The notes under the pieces are model-generated. The model was not told the DNA's origin and did no database searches. It saw only the letters and a list, made by a program, of their open reading frames with translations. Below, piece after piece: positions 51,967 to 59,134 of a stretch of 64,000 nucleotides of DNA. Both the position numbers and the translations under genes were made by a program. The stretch's first letter is position 1; each line of letters starts with the position of its first letter. This DNA is from JAWXCE01 sp034440495 (GTDB taxonomy: Bacteria > Pseudomonadota > Alphaproteobacteria > Rhizobiales > Rhodomicrobiaceae), in NCBI GenBank assembly GCA_034440495.1, contig JAWXCE010000062.1:1-64000 (forward strand), given 5' to 3'.

Positions 51967-52000
51967 AAATGGCCGAATGAGTTTCCTCATTCAGCCATTT
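51967..52000 (-). terminator. terminator of lon
   Basis: Arms AAATGGC and GAATGAG (51967-51973, 51975-51981) pair with CTCATTC and GCCATTT (51986-51992, 51994-52000), with one C-A mismatch and loop TTTC. On the minus strand a T-rich tract follows. The lon stop is 21 bases upstream. Confidence 0.75.
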
Positions 52001-52021
52001 CGGAACTGATTGATTCAGATA

Positions 52022-54442
52022 CTAATGAGCAGTGATTCCCGGCTTTGCCGCATCCTCAACCACAGCAGCCGCCGCTGCAACAGCCACCTCATCCCAGTGA
52101 ATGGCTTCTGGCACCCGCGCCAGTGCGATGGCCAGAACATCGTCCATGCGCGCCACGGGTATAATTTCCAGCCCGTTCTTTACATTGCTAGGGATGTCTG
52201 CCAGATCCTTCACGTTTTCCTCAGGAATGATAACCCGCTTGATGCCGCCACGCAGCGCCGCCAACAGTTTCTCCTTAAGGCCGCCTATTGGCAGGACACG
52301 GCCCCTTAACGTGATCTCCCCGGTCATCGCAACATCGCGGCGGACTGGAATGCCTGTCAGCACCGAAATGATCGCAGTGACCATGGCAACGCCAGCAGAT
52401 GGCCCATCCTTAGGCGTTGCGCCTTCCGGCACGTGGACATGGATGTCCTTGCGATCGAACATCGGCGGTTCAATGCCGAAGATCGCCGCTCTGCTACGGA
52501 CATAAGACGCCGCCGCCGAGATAGATTCCTTCATCACATCGCGCAGGTTGCCAGTGACCGTCATCTTGCCTTTACCGGGCATCATCAGACCCTCGATCGT
52601 CAGCAGCTCGCCGCCCGCTTCCGTCCAGGCGAGGCCAGTGACGACGCCAACCTGATCCTCAAGCTCGACCTCACCAAAGCGATGCTTCATCACTCCAAGG
52701 TAGTCTTTGACTTTTTCTTCGGTCACGCGAACCGAGGTTGCTGCGCCGCTTTCGATATCCTTAACCGCTTTCCGGGCAAGTTTGGCGACTTCACGCTCAA
52801 GGCTGCGCACGCCCGCCTCGCGGGTGTAGCGGCGGATAACCGTCATCATCGCGTCATCATCGACGCCGAACTCGGCAGCCACAAGGCCATGTGCCTCCAT
52901 CTGCGATGGAATAAGGTGGCGCTTGGCTATTTCAAGCTTTTCGTCCTCGGTATAGCCAGCAAGACGGATGATTTCCATCCGGTCCATGAGTGCCGGCGGG
53001 ATATCAAGCGTATTGGCGGTGGTGACGAACATCACGTTCGACAGATCGTAATCGACCTCAAGGTAGTGATCGCTAAACTCGTGATTTTGCTCGGGATCGA
53101 GCACCTCCAGTAGAGCCGAGCCAGGATCGCCGCGGAAATCCGAACCCATTTTGTCGATCTCGTCGAGAAGGAAGAGCGGGTTGGTTTTCTTGGCCTTTTT
53201 CATGGACTGGATCACCTTGCCCGGCATGGAGCCGATGTAGGTGCGCCGGTGTCCGCGAATTTCGGCCTCATCGCGAACGCCGCCCAGCGACATGCGCACA
53301 AACTCACGTCCCGTCGCTTTCGCGATGGACTTGCCGAGCGAAGTTTTTCCTACGCCGGGTGGGCCAACGAGGCACAAAATCGGGCCTTTAAGCATATTCG
53401 TGCGCTTCTGAACCGCGAGATATTCGAGTATGCGGTCTTTGACTTTCTCGAGCCCGTAGTGATCCTCGTCGAGAATGGCCTGCGCTTCATCGAGGTCTTT
53501 CTTGACCTTACCTTTCACGCCCCACGGAATCGACAAAATCCAGTCGAGATAGTTGCGAACAACCGTCGCCTCGGCCGACATTGGGCTCATCTGGCGAAGT
53601 TTTTTCAGTTCGGCAAGCGCCTTATCTTTAGCTTCCTTCGAAAGCTTCACATTCTCGATTTTGTCTTCAAATTCGGAAATGTCGTCGCGCTCATCATTGT
53701 CACCGAGTTCCTTCTGAATGGCCTTCATCTGCTCATTCAGATAATACTCGCGCTGGGTCTTCTCCATCTGGCGCTTGACGCGGCTGCGGATTTTCTTCTC
53801 CACTTGCAGCACGGAGATCTCACTCTCCATGAGCATGTAAACTTTCTCCAGGCGCTCGGAGATCGTCGTGGTTTCGAGCACGTCCTGCTTTTCAGCAATC
53901 TTGACGGCAAGGTGTGAGGCGATAGTGTCCGCCAGCTTGGAATAGTCGGTGATCTGGCTAATCGTGCCGAGAACTTCGGACGAAATTTTCTTGTTGAGCT
54001 TCACGTAGCTTTCGAATTGCGACACGGTGGAACGCGCAAGGGCCTCGATTTCCTCCGAGGTGCCGTCGGTCTCTGCTACGCGACTGACCTCGGCCTCGAA
54101 GTAATGATCGTTCTCAGTGTAGCTGCGGATGTTTGCGCGGCGAGTGCCCTCGACGAGCACCTTAACAGTGCCATCGGGTAATTTTAGAAGCTGAAGCACC
54201 GACGCAAGAGTGCCCATTGGGTAAATAGCGTCAGTGTCAGGGTCGTCGTCGCCAGCGTTTTTCTGGGCGGCAAGCAGAATTAGCTTGTCGGTGCGCATAA
54301 CTTCTTCCAGCGCGTTGATGGACTTTTCGCGTCCGACAAAAAGCGGAACGATCATGTATGGAAAGACGACGATATCGCGCAGTGGCAGAACCGGATAGGT
54401 TTGCAAATCGGATGCGGATTTGGGATTTGTGTCTTGTGGCAT
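52022..54442 (-). CDS. lon: ATP-dependent protease Lon
   Basis: Lon degrades damaged and regulatory proteins in the cytosol. ATG 54442 gives 806 residues, the family length; the longer open frame upstream has no conserved sequence. The N-terminal domain starts YPVLPLRDIVVFPYMIVPLF. The ATPase has Walker A GPPGVGKTSLGKS near residue 360 and Walker B FLLDEIDKMG. The protease dyad is the Ser in PKDGPSAGVAM and the Lys in LPIGGLKEKLLAALRGG. It is followed by a terminator and preceded by a leader with two overlapping hairpins. Confidence 0.98.
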   Translation of the reverse strand: MPQDTNPKSASDLQTYPVLPLRDIVVFPYMIVPLFVGREKSINALEEVMRTDKLILLAAQKNAGDDDPDTDAIYPMGTLASVLQLLKLPDGTVKVLVEGTRRANIRSYTENDHYFEAEVSRVAETDGTSEEIEALARSTVSQFESYVKLNKKISSEVLGTISQITDYSKLADTIASHLAVKIAEKQDVLETTTISERLEKVYMLMESEISVLQVEKKIRSRVKRQMEKTQREYYLNEQMKAIQKELGDNDERDDISEFEDKIENVKLSKEAKDKALAELKKLRQMSPMSAEATVVRNYLDWILSIPWGVKGKVKKDLDEAQAILDEDHYGLEKVKDRILEYLAVQKRTNMLKGPILCLVGPPGVGKTSLGKSIAKATGREFVRMSLGGVRDEAEIRGHRRTYIGSMPGKVIQSMKKAKKTNPLFLLDEIDKMGSDFRGDPGSALLEVLDPEQNHEFSDHYLEVDYDLSNVMFVTTANTLDIPPALMDRMEIIRLAGYTEDEKLEIAKRHLIPSQMEAHGLVAAEFGVDDDAMMTVIRRYTREAGVRSLEREVAKLARKAVKDIESGAATSVRVTEEKVKDYLGVMKHRFGEVELEDQVGVVTGLAWTEAGGELLTIEGLMMPGKGKMTVTGNLRDVMKESISAAASYVRSRAAIFGIEPPMFDRKDIHVHVPEGATPKDGPSAGVAMVTAIISVLTGIPVRRDVAMTGEITLRGRVLPIGGLKEKLLAALRGGIKRVIIPEENVKDLADIPSNVKNGLEIIPVARMDDVLAIALARVPEAIHWDEVAVAAAAAVVEDAAKPGITAH

Positions 54443-54506
54443 GTCAGTCTCCGTCCGATGGGACTGCAGTGGGGACAGACCACAGTGCATCGGTATGATA
54501 GGAAAA

Positions 54507-54539
54507 CCCCGGAGCGAGACCGGGGGCGGCACCCGCCCC
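54507..54539 (-). promoter_or_regulatory. overlapping hairpins in the lon leader, attenuator-like
   Basis: On the minus strand, hairpin A (54539 to 54523; arms GGGGCGG and CCGCCCC, 3-base loop) comes first. Hairpin B (54525 to 54507; arms CCCCGG and CCGGGG, 7-base loop) follows, ending in TTTT. They share bases 54523-54525, so only one can fully form. B alone looks like a short intrinsic terminator. Confidence 0.45.
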
Positions 54540-54622
54540 AGTAAGTGGCGTAAGATGTTGGAAGATATAAGCCAAGTTGTTGGAGTAAGAACTGATTGCA
54601 TTCGTATAATGCAATCCGTCGT

Positions 54623-54651
54623 ACATAGAGAGCGGAAAAGGTATCGTCAAG
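54623..54651 (-). promoter_or_regulatory. likely promoter of lon
   Basis: CTTGAC (54651-54646) and CTATGT (54628-54623) are 17 bases apart. This fits the alphaproteobacterial housekeeping pattern CTTGAC-N17-CTATAT with one mismatch. A heat-shock sigma factor could also use it. Confidence 0.55.
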
Positions 54652-54747
54652 TAGCCGAGCCTGGACAACTTAAACGGATTTTTTTCGGTGGATAATCCAT
54701 GTCTAAAATTTTCAAAGCATTTTGCTGGTGGGCTTATCATTACTTAC

Positions 54748-56013
54748 TCAAGCGCTTGATCCGACCTCTGCTGCACGTTCGGAATAAATGCGCAAAGGTT
54801 TGGCTTTTCCCTCCACCACTTCCGGACTGATAACCACTTCCTCGACACCCTTCATGCCAGGCAGCTCGAACATGCTGTCCAGAAGGATTGTCTCCATGAT
54901 GGAGCGCAGGCCGCGAGCGCCAGTTTTACGATCTATTGCTTTGCGTGAAATCCCTCGTAACGCTTCGGTTGAAACGGTGAGCCGCACATCCTCCATTTCG
55001 AACAATCTTTGATACTGCTTAAGCAGCGCATTTTTTGGCTCTGTCAGAATACGAACTAGAGCTTCCTGGTCGAGGTCTTCTAGTGTCGCAAGCACTGGCA
55101 GCCGACCGATAAACTCGGGAATAAGCCCAAAGCGCAGCAGGTCTTCCGGCTCGACATGGCGAAGTACCTCACCCGTACGGCGATCCTCGTCCGCCGTCAC
55201 CTTGGCGCCGAAACCAATGGCGGTGGACTTACCGCGCCGCGTAATTATCTTCTCCAAGCCCGAAAAAGCGCCGCCACAAATGAACAGAATGTTTGTCGTA
55301 TCGACCTGCAAAAATTCTTGCTGCGGATGCTTGCGCCCACCTTGGGGCGGCACGCTGGCCACGGTGCCTTCCATGATCTTTAACAGCGCTTGCTGCACAC
55401 CTTCACCCGATACGTCGCGCGTAATCGACGGGTTGTCGGATTTACGGCTGATCTTGTCCACTTCGTCGATATAGACAATGCCGCGCTGAGCCCGTTCTAC
55501 GTTATAATCAGCCGCCTGAAGCAGTTTGAGAATGATGTTCTCTACGTCCTCGCCCACATAGCCCGCTTCAGTCAGCGTCGTCGCGTCGGCCATGGTAAAT
55601 GGCACATCAAGAATCCGGGCCAGCGTTTGGGCGAGCAGCGTTTTGCCGCATCCGGTCGGGCCAATCAGAAGGATGTTAGACTTCGCTAGTTCGACATCGT
55701 TGTTCTTATTAGCGTGACTTATCCGCTTGTAATGGTTGTGGACAGCGACAGACAACACCCTTTTGGCGTGAAACTGGTCAATGACATAATCGTCAAGCAC
55801 CGCACAGATTTCAGCAGGCGTTGGCACGCCGTCGCGAGATTTTACATAGGAGTTTTTGTTCTCCTCGCGAATGATATCCATGCACAGTTCCACGCATTCA
55901 TCGCAAATGAACACCGTTGGGCCGGCGATAAGCTTACGCACCTCATGCTGGCTCTTCCCGCAGAAAGAACAATACAGCGTGTTCTTGGTTTCGTTTCCCG
56001 ATGCTTTGCTCAT
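54748..56013 (-). CDS. clpX: ATP-dependent unfoldase ClpX
   Basis: ClpX unfolds tagged proteins and feeds them to ClpP. It has 421 residues from ATG 56013 (a TTG precedes it by one codon). The zinc-binding domain is at the N-terminus (CSFCGKSQHEV, then CDECVELC). Walker A is GPTGCGKT, Walker B is VYIDEVDKI, and the RKH-type pore region and sensor 2 (GARGLRS) are present. clpP lies 110 bases upstream. Confidence 0.98.
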   Translation of the reverse strand: MSKASGNETKNTLYCSFCGKSQHEVRKLIAGPTVFICDECVELCMDIIREENKNSYVKSRDGVPTPAEICAVLDDYVIDQFHAKRVLSVAVHNHYKRISHANKNNDVELAKSNILLIGPTGCGKTLLAQTLARILDVPFTMADATTLTEAGYVGEDVENIILKLLQAADYNVERAQRGIVYIDEVDKISRKSDNPSITRDVSGEGVQQALLKIMEGTVASVPPQGGRKHPQQEFLQVDTTNILFICGGAFSGLEKIITRRGKSTAIGFGAKVTADEDRRTGEVLRHVEPEDLLRFGLIPEFIGRLPVLATLEDLDQEALVRILTEPKNALLKQYQRLFEMEDVRLTVSTEALRGISRKAIDRKTGARGLRSIMETILLDSMFELPGMKGVEEVVISPEVVEGKAKPLRIYSERAAEVGSSA

Positions 56014-56123
56014 CAAATGTCCTGACTAAAATCGGCTAACAGCCGTCCTCCTGCATTAGGTCTCTAGACAACCATTGTTCAAGGTTGAAGGCCACGAGTC
56101 AACCATCACATCCAATGCTGATT

Positions 56124-56747
56124 TCACGCTTCGCCTGGTTCACGCTTGGTAATCACCTTGTCGATCAAGCCGAATGTTTTTGCCGCATCCGCCGTCATGA
56201 AGGTGTCGCGCTCAAGAACGTCGATTACCGATTGCATGGTTTGGCCCGTGTGTTTCACATAGATTTTATTCAGGCGTTCACGTACCGCCAGAATCTCCTT
56301 TGCATGCCGTTCGATGTCGCTCGCTTGCCCCTGAAATCCGCCCGACGGCTGGTGCACCATGATCCGCGCGTTTGGCAAAGCATATCTCATGCCAGGTTCG
56401 CCAGCAGCTAGAAGCAGGGAACCCATCGAGGCTGCCTGACCGATGCACAATGTGGAAACCGGAGGGCGAATAAATTGCATGGTGTCATAAATCGCCATGC
56501 CAGACGTGACAACGCCGCCAGGCGAGTTAATGTACATCGAGATTTCTTTTGTGGGGCTTTCCGATTCGAGGAACAGAAGCTGTGCAGTGATAACGGCGGC
56601 CATGTGATCTTCGACGCCGCCAGTAATGAAAATTACGCGCTCTTTCAGCAGCCGCGAATAAATATCGTAAGCGCGTTCGCCGCGGTTGGTTTGCTCGACA
56701 ACCATAGGAACAAGTGTCGAAACGACATAATCAGCGTGGTCGCGCAT
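56124..56747 (-). CDS. clpP: ATP-dependent Clp protease proteolytic subunit
   Basis: ClpP forms the 14-mer serine protease chamber. ATG 56747 has a well-placed AGGAG and gives 207 residues; the ATG at 56780 is less likely. The catalytic triad is Ser in GQAASMGSLLL, His in MVHQPSGG and Asp in VLERDTFM. It lies between tig and clpX, the standard bacterial order. Confidence 0.98.
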   Translation of the reverse strand: MRDHADYVVSTLVPMVVEQTNRGERAYDIYSRLLKERVIFITGGVEDHMAAVITAQLLFLESESPTKEISMYINSPGGVVTSGMAIYDTMQFIRPPVSTLCIGQAASMGSLLLAAGEPGMRYALPNARIMVHQPSGGFQGQASDIERHAKEILAVRERLNKIYVKHTGQTMQSVIDVLERDTFMTADAAKTFGLIDKVITKREPGEA

Positions 56748-56980
56748 AGAAGGCTCCTGAATTCGGCGGCCTAACGCCACCAGATGATAAGTCTATTTGA
56801 TTCTGATTAACCAAAAGTTCCAGAGAAGATTACAAACCTACAAAGCGACGCCGTAAAACGTCAGAACTAGTGTAAGTATGGCATGGGCTTGCAACCATAA
56901 TCCATGACAAATTTGTAACCTGTTGAATGACCGCAAAAGCTCGTTCGCGACCTTTAAATTTTTAGCGACCCGCGTTCACT

Positions 56981-58372
56981 TTAATGCGCATGGTCGTGAT
57001 CATGGCCGCAATCCGGGCCGCATTCATGATCGTGCTCATGCGCGGCGGCGAGCAGGTCGGCGGAGGTTACTTTCTTCTCGCTCACCTGAGCCAGCTCCAG
57101 GATGAAGCTGACAACTTTTTCTTCATAAACGGGCGCGCGCAGCTCCGCGACGGCGTTGGCGTTTTTTTTATAGTACTCAACGACCTGGCTTTCCTGCCCT
57201 GGGTATTGGCGAGCGCGCTCGATAATTGCGCGCTTGATGTCATCATCGCCTATCTTGATCTCATTGCGCTGGCCGATCTCGGACAGAAGCAAACCAAGGC
57301 GCACCCGGCGCTCGGCCATCCCCTGGTATTCGGCCCGTGTGGTCTCCTCCGTGGAGTCTTCGTCTTCAAAGGTTTTGCCACTGCGCTGCATCTGCTGCTC
57401 GATGTCGGCCCAGATCGCTTTGAATTCGCCTTCTACCAGCGATGGCGGCAGCTCGAATTTATGCGTGTCGTCGAGAGCATCCAGCAGCGACTTCTTAAGC
57501 TTTGTCTTGGAAACGGTTTCGTATTCCCGCGCAATACGGTCTTTGATAGCGGAGTCGAGCTTGTCCATGGAATCGAGGCCTAGCGACTTGGCAAACTCGT
57601 CGTTAGCCTCCGGTTTCACCGGTCGCGCCACTTCCTTCACCGTCACCTTAAATTCCGCCAGCTTACCAGCCAGATGCGCGGCGCCATAGTCTTCCGGGAA
57701 TGTGACCGATATCATCGTATCATCGCCAGCTTTAGCGCCCATGAGGCCGTCCTCAAAGCCGGGGATAAAACGGCCGCGGCCGAGAATAACAGGCGCGTCT
57801 TCGGCCGCGCCGCCCTCGAACGACTCGCCGTCGATGCTGCCTGCGAAGTCGATTGTAACGCGGTCGCCAGTCTCGGCGCCGCCGTCTTTCGCCTCATAGC
57901 CAGTGTTAGCCTCACGGATTTCATCGAGGCTTTTGGTCACTTCCTCGTCCGTCGGCTCGGCGACAAGCTTTTCCAGCTTGATCGACTTCAAATCCTTGAG
58001 GTCAATTTTTGGCAGCACCTCGAACGACATCACGTATTCAAGATCGGCGTTGCCCGCCATCACCTGCTCTACAGTGCCCTCATCCTCCGGCAGCTTGATA
58101 TCCGGCGCGGATGCTGGCTTCTCGTCGCGACCCTTGAGCGCCTGCTCAGTCGTCTCATTCACAGCCTGCTGGACAACTTCCGCCATTACGGAGCGGCCAT
58201 AAGCCTTTCGGATGTGCGCAATCGGCGCCTTGCCGGGGCGGAAGCCTTTAAGGTGAGCCTTGTTCTGGATTTCGCCCAGTTTGGCCGCCACGCGCTCGGC
58301 CAATTCGCCCGCGCCGATAACAACCTTCAACTCGCGCTTCAGGCCCTCGGAGTTCATTTCTGTAACTTGCAT
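56981..58372 (-). CDS. tig: trigger factor, with a His-rich C-terminal tail
   Basis: Trigger factor binds ribosomes and assists nascent chains. It has 463 residues from ATG 58372; the frame is open further upstream but without conserved sequence. The ribosome-binding loop is GFRPGKAPIAHIRKAYG. The FKBP-type prolyl isomerase domain is visible as DRVTIDFAGSIDGESFEGG and GRGRFIPGFEDGL. The last 20 residues are metal-binding in look (HDHECGPDCGHDHDHAH), with seven His and two Cys. It heads the tig-clpP-clpX-lon block; 233 bases separate it from clpP. Confidence 0.97.
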   Translation of the reverse strand: MQVTEMNSEGLKRELKVVIGAGELAERVAAKLGEIQNKAHLKGFRPGKAPIAHIRKAYGRSVMAEVVQQAVNETTEQALKGRDEKPASAPDIKLPEDEGTVEQVMAGNADLEYVMSFEVLPKIDLKDLKSIKLEKLVAEPTDEEVTKSLDEIREANTGYEAKDGGAETGDRVTIDFAGSIDGESFEGGAAEDAPVILGRGRFIPGFEDGLMGAKAGDDTMISVTFPEDYGAAHLAGKLAEFKVTVKEVARPVKPEANDEFAKSLGLDSMDKLDSAIKDRIAREYETVSKTKLKKSLLDALDDTHKFELPPSLVEGEFKAIWADIEQQMQRSGKTFEDEDSTEETTRAEYQGMAERRVRLGLLLSEIGQRNEIKIGDDDIKRAIIERARQYPGQESQVVEYYKKNANAVAELRAPVYEEKVVSFILELAQVSEKKVTSADLLAAAHEHDHECGPDCGHDHDHAH

Positions 58373-58548
58373 TGGTTGTTCACTTTGTAAGCGTATGATT
58401 GACAAAATTTTTGGGTTAATCGTCTGGGTAAAGCAGAAACACGACCGACGCAACGGTGTCGCGCGTTTTCGCTCTGATGGAGCCGGAATCGTTACGGACG
58501 AGTAAACTTAGTTATAGCTGAAATGGAAAAAAGAAAGGACTTAGCAGG

Positions 58549-58577
58549 CTGGCAGGTAGCAAAAAATTTCCTGCCAG
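58549..58577. terminator. hairpin behind the RclC-like gene
   Basis: Arms CTGGCAGG (58549-58556) and CCTGCCAG (58570-58577) around a 13-base loop with six A. It starts 17 bases past the stop of the RclC-like gene. No T-run follows the stem on the minus strand. Confidence 0.4.
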
Positions 58578-58593
58578 TTCCTATCCTACGCGT

Positions 58594-59099
58594 CTAGTCC
58601 GGTCTTTTAGCTTGCAGAGATTCACCGGTAACAAACAGTGATATCGCTAAAAGCGCCATGTCCTTGGCGAGAAACTGACCGATTTCCGCCGAAAGAGCGG
58701 GAAAACCGCCTGCTGGCTGCGCACCCACGCCTGGCGTCGTGAAAAGAAATGAAAGCGTAGCCAGATACGTGATAATAGACATAACGCCCCCGACGGACGA
58801 TAAACGGGGAGATACTATTCTGCTCAAAAGCAGCAAACCTGTCGCAACCTCATAAACGCCTAAAATATTGCTTACGCCCTGAATCCAAAAAGCGGATAAA
58901 GCCATGAAGTTACAGGGCTATTTTGTGCAGACACAAGTATCGCCTGGGCCTCGTATGCGGTGAATTTCATTCCTCCAACCCAAAGGAATATACCCGCAAG
59001 CGACACATACAAAGCCGCAAGGCCGACCGTCGTGAGTGTCGAGCCCTGGTTACTGTAGCAAGAGACCAAGCGTTTGCTGTAAGGGTTTGCATTAGTCAT
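58594..59099 (-). pseudogene. RclC-like (YkgB, DUF417) membrane protein with a frameshift
   Basis: The first frame (ATG 59099, stop at 58872) covers the N-terminal half: VGLAALYVSLAGIFLWVGGM, KFTAYEAQ and NSPVTSWLYPLF. The second frame, ending at 58594, carries IQGVSNILGVYEVATGLLLL, ATLSFLFTTPGV, GGFPALSAEIGQFLAKDMAL. Together these follow YkgB/RclC closely. The break lies in a run of five T on the coding strand (58887-58891); a sixth T restores one protein of about 167 residues. RclC belongs to the reactive-chlorine response of E. coli. It lies 35 bases after the YdeP-like gene. Confidence 0.75.
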
Positions 59100-59134
59100 T
59101 GTAAAACTCCGTTTCTTCTTAATATTTACGCAAC

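Larger units (their letters stand above)
54443..54747. other. clpX-lon intergenic region with a long lon leader
   Basis: This 305-base gap holds the promoter candidate at 54623-54651 and the hairpin pair at 54507-54539. If that promoter is used, the lon transcript has a leader of about 170 bases. I see no gene in the gap. Confidence 0.55.

Noticed and set aside
54444..54740. A 98-residue minus-strand open frame over the lon leader
   Set aside because: It covers the promoter and hairpins, has no conserved sequence and no ribosome-binding site. It is better explained as chance.
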